Source: Paraeggerthella hongkongensis (GTDB taxonomy: Bacteria; Actinomycetota; Coriobacteriia; Coriobacteriales; Eggerthellaceae). From it: a stretch of 34,303 bases of DNA. The translations under genes were made by a program, and so were the position numbers. Below, one piece after another: positions 8,028 to 16,684 of the stretch. How positions within the stretch are numbered: position 1 is the first letter of the stretch; each line of letters begins with the position of its first letter. The notes beneath the pieces were generated by a model that searched no databases, was not told the DNA's origin, and worked only from the letters and a program-made list of their open reading frames with translations. Location of the stretch: the NCBI RefSeq assembly GCF_003726035.1, contig NZ_QICD01000027.1:1-34303 (forward strand). The letters are read 5' to 3'.

Positions 8028-9551
8028 TTAAAACTGAAAATAAATAAACGGGCTATATCCACCCGAAACTATCGACATTACGCAAAGTGCAAATATCCCA
8101 AACAGGAGAAAATCGCCAAAAGCAACCACAACCGAGGCGATTCGCTGGCTTGCAACCGGCGCATTCGCCGAGATGTCAAAGTTCGCAATCGGAGCCGCAT
8201 CGCTTCCCTTCGAAGGAGCGCTTTCCCCTGAGAATCGCTCACCTTGCAGAGCGCATTGCAAACGAAGACGAACCCAGGGAACAACAGGCAGCGAAGCTAT
8301 CGTCGCAACAACAAACAAAGGCAAATAGGCCCACAGAGAAAGCTCCCAGAAAGTCGACGTTCCCAATAACCCATTCGCACCGAAGAGAGCGGCGAAATAC
8401 TGAGCGAGGTGATTAGGGTCGGATATCCAGAACAAGCACCATCCTAAAACAAATACAAGCACGGTATACAGATGCTGTAGGAAAGCAGGCAGTTTCTGCA
8501 GCAAATCACTTATAACGAATTTCTCAACCACAAGCAAAACGCCATAGTAGACACCCCACAGTACGAAATTCCAAGCAGCACCGTGCCACAATCCCGTCAC
8601 AGCCCACACAACGCCAAGATTGAATATCTGACGAGGAACAGCACATCTACTTCCCCCTAGCGGGATGTAGATGTAATCACGGAAAAACGACGATAGCGAC
8701 ATATGCCAACGGCGCCAGAATTCTGTAACGCTTTTTGAAATATAGGGATAGTTAAAATTGCGCAAGTACTGAAAACCAAACATGCGCCCCAGCCCAATAG
8801 CCATATCGGAATAACCTGAGAAATCGAAGAACAACTGAAAAGAATACGCGAGCAAGCCTCCCCATGCGCCAATCGCTCCGATATCAGAAGGAGACGAAGC
8901 CAGCATGCTATTAGCCAATAAGGCCAGGTTGTCGGCGATCAGTACCTTTTTTCCCAAGCCGATTACAAACAAACGCAAGCCGCTCGCGAACCCCTCGAGC
9001 GTTTCCTTACGGTTTTCAACCTGGTCCTCGATAGTCTCATAGCGCACAATTGGACCAGCAATGAGTTGAGGGAACATGGCGATATACATGCCGAGGTTCA
9101 GCAGGCTCTTTTGTCGACGCACCTTGCCCCAGTACACATCCACGATATAGGAAACAGCTTGGAGAGTAAAAAACGAAATGCCGATAGGCAGGGGCAATTC
9201 CAAATCAGGAACAAGCTGACCGCCAACAAGCATATTGATATTAGTCGCGAGAAAGCTCTCGTATTTGAAAAAGCCCAGAATGAGCAAGTTGAGCACAAGT
9301 CCTACCACGAGAACAAACCGTGCTTGACGCTTCCTATCCCGAGAGAGATACCTTGAGATTCCAATGCCAACAAGCCAGTTGAACGCTATGGAGCACATCA
9401 TCAAAAGGACGTAAGCAGGCTCGCCCCAAGAGTAGAAAGCTAAAGATGCTATAAGGACGATGACATTCCGCGCCCTTCGGGGGGAAGCGAAATAAGCGGC
9501 CAAAACAATCGGAAAGAACAAGAACAGGAACACTGCACTAGAAAAAACCAC
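8028..9551 (-). CDS. MBOAT-family O-acyltransferase (AlgI/PatA/DltB-like)
   Basis: 507 residues, polytopic throughout. Family hallmarks visible are the N-terminal MVFSS...FLFLFFPIVL, PIGISFFTLQ near 122-131, FWRRWHMSLSSFFRDYIYIP with His 283, and GLWHGAAWNFVLWG with His 323, the histidine expected in the catalytic funnel. The start is GTG at 9551, supported by AAGGGG five bases upstream and by the family-typical N-terminus. The protein should move an acyl group from a cytoplasmic donor through the membrane to the DHHW protein encoded next. There is a hydrophilic, Ala/Ser-rich insertion near 430-470 between membrane segments. No dltA or dltC is present, so D-alanylation is less likely than acetylation. 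Confidence 0.93.
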   Translation of the reverse strand: MVFSSAVFLFLFFPIVLAAYFASPRRARNVIVLIASLAFYSWGEPAYVLLMMCSIAFNWLVGIGISRYLSRDRKRQARFVLVVGLVLNLLILGFFKYESFLATNINMLVGGQLVPDLELPLPIGISFFTLQAVSYIVDVYWGKVRRQKSLLNLGMYIAMFPQLIAGPIVRYETIEDQVENRKETLEGFASGLRLFVIGLGKKVLIADNLALLANSMLASSPSDIGAIGAWGGLLAYSFQLFFDFSGYSDMAIGLGRMFGFQYLRNFNYPYISKSVTEFWRRWHMSLSSFFRDYIYIPLGGSRCAVPRQIFNLGVVWAVTGLWHGAAWNFVLWGVYYGVLLVVEKFVISDLLQKLPAFLQHLYTVLVFVLGWCLFWISDPNHLAQYFAALFGANGLLGTSTFWELSLWAYLPLFVVATIASLPVVPWVRLRLQCALQGERFSGESAPSKGSDAAPIANFDISANAPVASQRIASVVVAFGDFLLFGIFALCVMSIVSGGYSPFIYFQF

Positions 9552-9970
9552 GCATACCCCTTAAACGACCAGATAAAACAACCTAAGCAACCAGTAAATT
9601 TGACTAAACCACTTTTAACGCTGGCACAAAGATAAAACTCGCCTGCTCCTATCGGCCACATGCGGCCCCGCCCAAAACGCACTGAAAGAAGCAGGCAGGC
9701 AACCATCGGCCAACTTGCCCCATTGCCGGTAGAAGAATATCATAAGCACGACCTTTTCGCTCATATGGGAGCAAGACACACCACCAAGCAAAGACAAGAG
9801 GGACGTACCACAGCTGATCTCCCTCTTTCTCAACAGCAGCAATTCAATGTGCTAGAATCAAGAAAACATGTCAAAATAATGCAGTTCAAAACCTCTGCAT
9901 CTTGCGAGGGCGATTGCGGCCAATGGAGTTTTCTGCTGCATAGGTAGTCACTGCACATGCGGAGGGAATA
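9552..9970. other. 419-base divergent intergenic region
   Basis: This separates the MBOAT gene (-) from the GT2-TagF gene (+). I see the plus-strand promoter candidate listed separately and a small 6-bp hairpin (9879-9884 with 9895-9900) in the predicted leader. A convincing minus-strand promoter was not found by eye. A 95-codon open frame at 9660-9947 has no family resemblance or ribosome site and is not called. Confidence 0.5.
9830..9858 (+). promoter_or_regulatory. Candidate promoter for the GT2-TagF gene
   Basis: TCAACA (9830-9835, 4 of 6), a 17-base spacer and TAGAAT (9853-9858, 5 of 6). The leader would be about 105 bases and ends in GGAGGG four bases before ATG 9971. Confidence 0.45.
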
Positions 9971-12580
9971 ATGGGATCATTCGAAGCCAGATTAAAGAAA
10001 AAGCTGTTTAAGAAAGCTAAGGCCGTACTCCCCGATTCAGCGGTGATGAGAATACAGCGCCATCGCCTCGAGAAAACCGGAATAACCCCCCTTAAACCCG
10101 GATCTTACACGCCAGAAAGCAGCTACGCAGTCGTATCGGCGATCTACAATGTCGCCCCCTACCTCAATGACTTTTTCAACAGTCTCATGTCGCAGACGAT
10201 AAATCCTACAGCACTTCGAATCATAGCCGTAGATGACGGGTCCACCGATTCCTCACCCGACGTCGTACGCTCATGGCAAGAAAAGCACCCCGGACGGATT
10301 GAGTACGTTCGCAAGGAGAACGGCGGACAGGCAAGCGCTCGCAACCTCGGCATGTCGATGACGAACGATTTCGAATGGGTGACTTTCATCGATCCAGATG
10401 ACTTCGTATCCCACGACTACTTCGAACAGGTGGATAAAGCCACCCGTACACATGAGAATTTAAAAATGATATCCTGCAAACTTGTCTTCTACCAAGAGAA
10501 AACCCAGCGACTTCAAGACTCCCATCCTCTTGACTACCGGTTTGGAAAAGAAGCCCGCTTCTATAACGTGCAAGATGACAATCATCCCATGCAGCTATCA
10601 ATGAGCACGGCATTCTTCAAAACGAACGAGATAAGGAAAACGGGCATCAGAGTTAGCGAAATAATTCGACCGAGTTTCGAGGATGCCCATTTCGTGAATC
10701 GATATCTTCTGAGCTTGGACTGCGGAACGCTAGCTTTTTGCCCCGAACCAAAGTATTACTATCGAAAGAGAAGCGTCGGAACATCGACCCTCGACGGGTC
10801 GTGGTCGACTTCGGACAAGCTTCTCATCGAAACGAAATACGGCGTGCTTGACCTACTCAAATACGCTCAAGACACAAAGAAATACGTCCCTAGATACATC
10901 CAAGATACGGTCCTCTATCATCTTACCTGGTATTTCAAGTGGTTCGTCGGTCACAAAGAAAGATCCGAGCACTTCATAAACAACGGGTCGGCAAGAGAGT
11001 TTCATCTCCTTCTGAAGCAAATATTTTCTTACATCGCAGAAGATTCGGTAGATCGCATCCAAGGCTCTCTGCTAAGGTTCGAATGGAAGAAAGCCATCTT
11101 GGAAAAATACAAGTCCGTCCCTTCCTCTCATCATACAGCGTACGTCGAACTGGTGCGTCCATCTTGTAAAACGATCCTCGTAAGAACAAGTGATCCGAAA
11201 ATCGAATTATTCGCAGGAGGGGAGCGGCTAAGCCCTATCGAAACCAAGCGCTGCAACGTGGATTTCCTCGGAGAAACCCTCCTGCAAACCTTCCATAGCT
11301 GGTATCGATACGATGACACGACGCGCGACAGTCGTCTGTCATATCATGCAGCCGCCCATAAGCCCATGAAGCTGACGGTACGGGCGAAGCAATACCCCGA
11401 TTCAGTTGAAATATCCACCCTAGTCAACACATTCACGGCAAACTGGTCGCATTACCCACAGGATGGCTCTTGGATTATCATGGACAGAGATACGCAAGCT
11501 GATGACAACGCTGAACACTTCTACCGCTATATGATGCGCAAGCATCCCGAACAGAAGTGTTATTTTACCTTAAGAAAAACATCGACAGATTGGAGCAGGC
11601 TCGAGAAAGAAGGCTTCCTCCTGCTTGATTTCGGCTCCAAAGATCACGAAAATGCACTTAAGCGATGCTCCAAGATTGTCAGTAGTCATGCTGATGGATT
11701 TGTCCATTCTTACTTTAAGGACAACTTCCACCAGTCTAAGGACTTCATTTTTTTACAACACGGAATCACCAAAGATGATATATCTCCTTGGATCAATGGA
11801 AAACCTATATCCATCTTCTGTACCGCGACGAGACAGGAGCGACTGTCGATCTGCGGGGACGGGTCGCCCTATTCGCTTGCGCCCCGCCAAACCGTCCTTA
11901 CAGGATTCCCCCGACACGATGAGTTGCTCAAGCAAGCCTACACGAGGCAAGACACAATCCTCATCATGCCTACTTGGAGGCGCTCTCTTGCGGGGGACAC
12001 CAACGGGAAAGGAAACATACGTGAAATCCATTCGGAATTCGCCAATTCCGAATACAAAACAGTATGGGAGAGTTTTCTCAACAGTGAAAAGCTAAAGGCG
12101 ATCAGCGATGAAACTAGTACGCGCATCGTGTTCTACCCCCATGCCAATTTTGCTCCATACCTGGAAAACGGATTTTTCACGTTACCGAGCTATGTTGAGA
12201 TCGCCTCAAATACAGCAGGGGATTCGATACAGGACCTCTTTGGAAGAGCGAAGGTGGCGATTACAGACTACTCCTCGATCGCATTCGATGTGGCGTATCT
12301 GAAAAAAACCTGCCTCTACTATCAATTCGACAAAGAAGACTTCTTTTCTGGAATGCAAGCTTACGCCAAGGGCTACTTCGACTATGAACGCGACGGGTTT
12401 GGACCGGTAGCGTACACTGAAGCCGACTTGCTCAGCGAACTAGAGGCTCTTGCTTCTTGCGATTTCCAACCGCAAGAGCCCTATAAATCCCGCATCGAAA
12501 ACACGTTCCCTTTCAGGGACGGACGTTGCTGCGAACGCGTGTATGAAGCTATCAAAAAGCTGGACGATATCCCCAATTAA
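9971..12580 (+). CDS. Bifunctional GT2 glycosyltransferase - TagF-like polyol-phosphate transferase
   Basis: 869 residues. The N-terminal GT2 domain (about 50-290) has VDDGSTD at 87-93 and DPDD at 141-144. The C-terminal half (about 490-860) is a CDP-glycerol glycerophosphotransferase domain (PF04464): LQHGITKDD near 595-603, MPTWRRS near 666-672, YPHANF with His 724, and TDYSSIAFD at 765-773. TagF-type enzymes polymerise glycerol- or ribitol-phosphate from CDP-activated donors, with the two histidines as catalytic bases. Such fusions suggest a repeating unit that alternates a sugar and a polyol phosphate, or a sugar added during chain extension. A middle region (about 300-490) is unassigned. 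The gene stands alone on the plus strand, convergent to the teichoic-acid operon. Substrate (glycerol or ribitol) cannot be decided from sequence. Confidence 0.9.
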   Translation: MGSFEARLKKKLFKKAKAVLPDSAVMRIQRHRLEKTGITPLKPGSYTPESSYAVVSAIYNVAPYLNDFFNSLMSQTINPTALRIIAVDDGSTDSSPDVVRSWQEKHPGRIEYVRKENGGQASARNLGMSMTNDFEWVTFIDPDDFVSHDYFEQVDKATRTHENLKMISCKLVFYQEKTQRLQDSHPLDYRFGKEARFYNVQDDNHPMQLSMSTAFFKTNEIRKTGIRVSEIIRPSFEDAHFVNRYLLSLDCGTLAFCPEPKYYYRKRSVGTSTLDGSWSTSDKLLIETKYGVLDLLKYAQDTKKYVPRYIQDTVLYHLTWYFKWFVGHKERSEHFINNGSAREFHLLLKQIFSYIAEDSVDRIQGSLLRFEWKKAILEKYKSVPSSHHTAYVELVRPSCKTILVRTSDPKIELFAGGERLSPIETKRCNVDFLGETLLQTFHSWYRYDDTTRDSRLSYHAAAHKPMKLTVRAKQYPDSVEISTLVNTFTANWSHYPQDGSWIIMDRDTQADDNAEHFYRYMMRKHPEQKCYFTLRKTSTDWSRLEKEGFLLLDFGSKDHENALKRCSKIVSSHADGFVHSYFKDNFHQSKDFIFLQHGITKDDISPWINGKPISIFCTATRQERLSICGDGSPYSLAPRQTVLTGFPRHDELLKQAYTRQDTILIMPTWRRSLAGDTNGKGNIREIHSEFANSEYKTVWESFLNSEKLKAISDETSTRIVFYPHANFAPYLENGFFTLPSYVEIASNTAGDSIQDLFGRAKVAITDYSSIAFDVAYLKKTCLYYQFDKEDFFSGMQAYAKGYFDYERDGFGPVAYTEADLLSELEALASCDFQPQEPYKSRIENTFPFRDGRCCERVYEAIKKLDDIPN

Positions 12581-12608
12581 CCCAACAACCTTCGCCAATG
12601 GATCAAAC

Positions 12609-12651
12609 GCTGCGGATTGAATGCTTGCTGTTGCATCTTTCAATCCGCAGC
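12609..12651. terminator. Hairpin between convergent genes
   Basis: GCTGCGGATTGAA (12609-12621) pairs perfectly with 12639-12651 across a 17-base loop. The right arm contains the stop codon of the TarS-like gene (minus strand). T tracts are weak on both sides, so termination strength is uncertain, but position and symmetry fit a shared terminator. Confidence 0.6.
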
Positions 12652-14217
12652 AACAAGCATTGCCTTCCCTTCTTCTGACAAGAGCACTTTAAAAACCCGG
12701 CCTCCGAGGATGACGCTTCGCCCGTCCAGCAATACGCCATCTCCAACGACTTGCGTACTGCCGCACGCAAGTACATTCTTGATAGACCATTTATCAAGGT
12801 AACAGTTCCGCCTGTATCCACGAGTATTTATCTGCAAGCATAGCCTGAGCTTGCTAGCTCCCAGCATGGAAATCCAGCCTAAAATGGGTTTTAAGGTCCC
12901 TTTGCACTTCCATCTAAGCATCGTTTCTATTGACGCAACGCTCCCGACCGAAGATATTTCACATGGCAAAGATGCCCTCCATAATCCATGTCCATCTTTG
13001 CATATCAAGAGCATCTTCGCATCTTTCATCCAGGAACAAGGAACGCCGTCAACCATCAAGCATCCTGAAAAATCAATCTCGCCATCTGAAGCAAACTCAA
13101 ACGACTCTAAAGCGCAACTAACTTGAACCCCTTCGGTTATATCGGAACGCGGAACATTACGAACATGCGAAAGCCGACCAAAAAGCCGTCCTCTCCTACT
13201 GTCGAAACAGGCGGAACCCACTCCACTCGAAACAGCCCCAACAACTCTATCGAGATCCTCGTACGAACCGAAGAAGAACGAGTCCAATACAAGACGCTTC
13301 TCTACTGGGCAAGTTCGGTAAACTTGTTCAACGTAATAGGATTTAAACAGCTCTTTGACCCTGTCATAGCTCTCACGAGAAGGCTCGCCCTTCCCCATGC
13401 TCGCGATCATTTCAAATACATCTCGCCTGAACAAACGCCGCATCAGAGCTGCACTGCGCTGCTCATCTGTCGTATTTTCATCAATAAATGCCATGAGCGC
13501 TTCGTACGATCTTACATTGGATTCCCAATCATTCCATATAGAAAGCGAAGCATTTTCCCCCTGGGACAGCGCTGCGTTTCGAAGACTCACAAAACAATAG
13601 TCGTAGTCGGAGGCAACCGAAACAACGTCAGCCAGGCACATTGCAGGAACGACAACGTGCAGATCCTCAGGCATCCCTTCCTCGAAGAAACGAAGATCGT
13701 TTTCCAAAAGAAGTGAACGACGGAACAGCTTTAGAGGTCCAAGAGACCACATAACTTTCGAACGGTACACATCGACTTTTTGCTGGTCATGAGTGAACAT
13801 TGATTTTGGCACTTCGCGGCCATTCGCACCAGCAAGTTTTACCAAGAGCACATCCGAGCGCCATTCTCGCGCATGCTCCAACATTTTTGAAACCGCATGC
13901 TCATTGAACCAGTCGTCAGCATCGAGAAAGAAAACGAACTCTCCCCTGGCCTTGCTCAAAGCCACGTTTCTAGGGCGAGCCGGAGAGCCCGATGGCGCCG
14001 TCAGACGCTCCGCAACAATAAGATCCGGATAAGAGGCCGCAAAACGGCAGACCTCCTCCCAAGATTCATCATTCGAGCAATCGTCGACTACGATCACTTC
14101 CATGCGTTTCGCATCGTAGCTTTGGCCAACAACAGAATCCAAGGTCCTCGTCAGCTCGGGCATCGCATTGTACGCCGGTATCAAAATACTGATATCAACG
14201 GCAGGTTTCAAACCCAT
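12640..14217 (-). CDS. TarS/TarP-like teichoic acid glycosyltransferase (GT2)
   Basis: 525 residues. The GT2 domain has ISILIPAYNAMPEL at the start, VVDDCSND (44-50), PARPRNVALSKARGEFVFFLDADD (DADD at 99-102) and MPEDLHV (182-188), where the acidic pair matches the catalytic position of TarS. The segment LLVKLAGANGREVPKSMF closely parallels what I remember of staphylococcal TarS, and a long C-terminal part follows as in that enzyme. TarS attaches GlcNAc to polyribitol phosphate in the cytoplasm. It is the last gene of the operon with tarI, tarJ and TagF-like polymerases, which makes sugar decoration of the polyol-phosphate chain the natural role. The sugar itself is not determined. ATG 14217 is preceded by GGTGG. 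Confidence 0.85.
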   Translation of the reverse strand: MGLKPAVDISILIPAYNAMPELTRTLDSVVGQSYDAKRMEVIVVDDCSNDESWEEVCRFAASYPDLIVAERLTAPSGSPARPRNVALSKARGEFVFFLDADDWFNEHAVSKMLEHAREWRSDVLLVKLAGANGREVPKSMFTHDQQKVDVYRSKVMWSLGPLKLFRRSLLLENDLRFFEEGMPEDLHVVVPAMCLADVVSVASDYDYCFVSLRNAALSQGENASLSIWNDWESNVRSYEALMAFIDENTTDEQRSAALMRRLFRRDVFEMIASMGKGEPSRESYDRVKELFKSYYVEQVYRTCPVEKRLVLDSFFFGSYEDLDRVVGAVSSGVGSACFDSRRGRLFGRLSHVRNVPRSDITEGVQVSCALESFEFASDGEIDFSGCLMVDGVPCSWMKDAKMLLICKDGHGLWRASLPCEISSVGSVASIETMLRWKCKGTLKPILGWISMLGASKLRLCLQINTRGYRRNCYLDKWSIKNVLACGSTQVVGDGVLLDGRSVILGGRVFKVLLSEEGKAMLVAAD

Positions 14218-14247
14218 TGCCGAACCACCGCCCTCACTATTTCAACC

Positions 14248-15462
14248 CTACAGACTATCGTCCAAGACAGCTTGAATTATCCTGTCCGTCGCATGTCCGT
14301 CGCATGCGCTCATGAAGCGCTGGCGAAACTGCGCCACACGCTCTTTGTCGAAACGCTGCTCGATATGTTGCAAATACTCGATCATCGGTTCGTTCTCGCA
14401 GAACACCGGGCCTGGAGTCAAGTCTTCATACTCGTAATAAAACCCTCGCCAATCATCGTATTCTTCCTTATCGTACGCGAAAAACACCATAGGCCGTTCG
14501 AAAAGAGAGTATTCGAACACAAGGGAGGAGTAGTCGGATATGCAAACGTCAGCAGCAATCAAAGCGTCCTCGATCATTACGGAATCCGAAACATCAAACG
14601 CAAACGACGCGCATCCCGTCGGAATTGCAGGACGCTCTTTAACGAAAGGATGATGCTTCACCAGCAGCACCCACTCGTCCCCGAACGCTTCGCGAAACGC
14701 CTCGACATCAAGCCGATCGGGACCCAGAGCCTTCGACACGCGCCCCCTGAACGTAGGGGCGTACAGCATCACTTTCTTATCTTGCATGCGCGGCACAGCC
14801 TTTCGCACGCGCAAGCGGGCCTCCGAAAGAAACGCCTCGTCGAAAAACACGTCCGTCCTGCTCACACCCAAAGGCCTAATGATCTCTTGGCGGCCTTCCA
14901 ACACCATGGCCTCGGCATACGCCCACGCCACCTCAGGACTGCTTACCGTCACCAGCGATAAGTTCCCGTAGAACGGATGTCGTAAAATCTGCTCGCGCGA
15001 GCCCCCGAACTCAAGATCAGCCGTGCTCATGCCCCACTTCTTGAATGCGCCGCACGCATGCCATAGCTGCACCACCCGAGTCTCGGGCCTCAACGCCACG
15101 CAACTCACCACATCGGAGGCATCATTCAAAAACACGCATCGCGCTGTGGCAATCTGCCTCAGAGCATCGGCGCAATTCGCTAAGTACTGCATCCGGGAAA
15201 CGCGATGCTGCCCTAAAGAGACATACAGGACATCGAAGCGCGGATCGGCATCCAGCCGATCCATAAGAAGGCGGAAGCTATCCGGGACTTCCTGTTGCTT
15301 CGATTCCAAGAACACCACTTTGCGCGGATCGACAGGATCCTTCGCAGCCCGGGCATACGCGAACGGAAGCAAAAGGCCCAGCGTCACATCCTTCACGAAG
15401 CCCTTTGCGATATCTTTCGCCCCACTGGCCGCGCTCTTCCTCTGAGCGCTCACATCACTCAT
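14248..15462 (-). CDS. TagF/TarL-like CDP-polyol phosphotransferase
   Basis: 404 residues from ATG 15462, four bases after the stop of the upstream gene; an upstream in-frame TTG would overlap that gene. The protein is almost entirely a PF04464 domain: LWHACGAFKKWG (133-144) with the first catalytic His, YAPTFRG (234-240), VKHHPF (268-273) and ISDYSSLVFE (308-317) that binds the CDP moiety. A short amphipathic N-terminus could hold it at the membrane. In the context of tarI and tarJ the donor is probably CDP-ribitol. With the adjacent paralogue it could divide priming (first units) and polymerisation, as TarF/TarL do in other bacteria. Which protein does which step is inference. Confidence 0.88.
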   Translation of the reverse strand: MSDVSAQRKSAASGAKDIAKGFVKDVTLGLLLPFAYARAAKDPVDPRKVVFLESKQQEVPDSFRLLMDRLDADPRFDVLYVSLGQHRVSRMQYLANCADALRQIATARCVFLNDASDVVSCVALRPETRVVQLWHACGAFKKWGMSTADLEFGGSREQILRHPFYGNLSLVTVSSPEVAWAYAEAMVLEGRQEIIRPLGVSRTDVFFDEAFLSEARLRVRKAVPRMQDKKVMLYAPTFRGRVSKALGPDRLDVEAFREAFGDEWVLLVKHHPFVKERPAIPTGCASFAFDVSDSVMIEDALIAADVCISDYSSLVFEYSLFERPMVFFAYDKEEYDDWRGFYYEYEDLTPGPVFCENEPMIEYLQHIEQRFDKERVAQFRQRFMSACDGHATDRIIQAVLDDSL

Positions 15463-15466
15463 GAAA

Positions 15467-16684
15467 TCACTCGCATCTTCCTCGCCCCAGCCACCCAAAA
15501 GCAGCCTCTACCAACACGTCGACCGCTCGGCCCTCGCATTCATCAATGGCGGAACCGGCAAAAGCCTCAAATGCATCCCAAGGATACAGCGCCGGATCAC
15601 TTAGACAATCTCCCAAAAAAGCGAACAGACGCGACTCTTCCGTAAAGGCAATAAGAGGGCACAGCTTGAGCGGATCGGCGTTAAGACCAGGCGATACACG
15701 ATACTCCGCAATATCGGGCACGTAAAACACCACCGGCTTTCCAAGCAGATACGCCTCATACGCAATAGACGAGTAATCCGTGACCACGATCGATGCATCC
15801 AGAAGCGCTTGGTTCACCGTCCCTGCAGCTACGCCCTTTTGCTCAAGGGGATGGAAAGCCCATTCGATCCGAGCCGTGCCGGTCAAGCTCTTCCAGTCAC
15901 CCGCCTGAGCAAGGTCGCGAAACGGATGCTGGGATTCAGAGCTTTTGCGCAAGGTGGGAGCGAACAGCACTAAAGGCTCCCTGCCCTCGGAAGCGCCGCG
16001 CGCCAAAGACCGCATGGCGCGCAGGCGCGCAAACTCGTCGTATCCAGGTCTCAGCAAAGGCACAACGCGCTCTATCGGGCAGTTGAACGCCTGCGCAAAC
16101 GCTTGCCGACACCCCTCTCCCGAGCAAAGCACCCATGAGTAGTTGCGATGTATGCGATAAAGCTCCATTGCCTTTGCCGTATGACCCTCCGCCGTATCGT
16201 GCGACTGAAAGCCAAAGCACTTGAACGCACCGAACGCATGCCAAAGCTGAACCACCACTGGCTCAACGGGAAACTCGCAATACACCCCCGGCTTCACGGC
16301 GCATGAACGCAACTGCAGTTCGCACCGAAAGTCAAGCAAGCTGATAACCGGATCGTAGCGATCCACGAAGCATATCCTGCACCGTGCAAGATGGTATATC
16401 TCGCGCATTGCATGGAATGCGTACTTCACAACAGTCCTCTTCTGCAGCTTTCGCGTCAAGTACATCACACGAAACCCTCTGCCTGCAAATTCGCGACCGA
16501 TTTCCTTGAAGTCGTACGACGGCTCGTTAGCCTGTCGCGACACGAACACCGCTTCGTCCCTGCGCGGGAATACACGGCATACGAGGTACAGAGCGTTGAT
16601 GAAAAAGCGAGCGATGGCAACTACGGCCATTTCCGCCGCGCGCGTCATGCTGCACTTCCGAGCGAAGCGTGCATCATCACACAT
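15467..16684 (-). CDS. TagF/TarL-like CDP-polyol phosphotransferase, second copy
   Basis: 405 residues from ATG 16684, which overlaps the end of tarJ by 8 bases (ATGTGTGA), suggesting translational coupling. An internal ATG at 16648 with GGAAG upstream is an alternative start. The CDP-glycerol transferase signature is complete: LWHAFGAFKCFG (147-158), FAPTLRK (241-247), AFHP with His 278, and VTDYSSIAYE (301-310). Residues about 20-45 are hydrophobic and could associate with the membrane. Sequence differs strongly from the neighbouring copy, arguing for a distinct step such as primase or a different polyol. Confidence 0.87.
   Translation of the reverse strand: MCDDARFARKCSMTRAAEMAVVAIARFFINALYLVCRVFPRRDEAVFVSRQANEPSYDFKEIGREFAGRGFRVMYLTRKLQKRTVVKYAFHAMREIYHLARCRICFVDRYDPVISLLDFRCELQLRSCAVKPGVYCEFPVEPVVVQLWHAFGAFKCFGFQSHDTAEGHTAKAMELYRIHRNYSWVLCSGEGCRQAFAQAFNCPIERVVPLLRPGYDEFARLRAMRSLARGASEGREPLVLFAPTLRKSSESQHPFRDLAQAGDWKSLTGTARIEWAFHPLEQKGVAAGTVNQALLDASIVVTDYSSIAYEAYLLGKPVVFYVPDIAEYRVSPGLNADPLKLCPLIAFTEESRLFAFLGDCLSDPALYPWDAFEAFAGSAIDECEGRAVDVLVEAAFGWLGRGRCE

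Noticed and set aside
9660-9947. 95-codon open frame in the divergent intergenic region
   Set aside because: No ribosome site, no family resemblance, and it overlaps the predicted promoter of the next gene.
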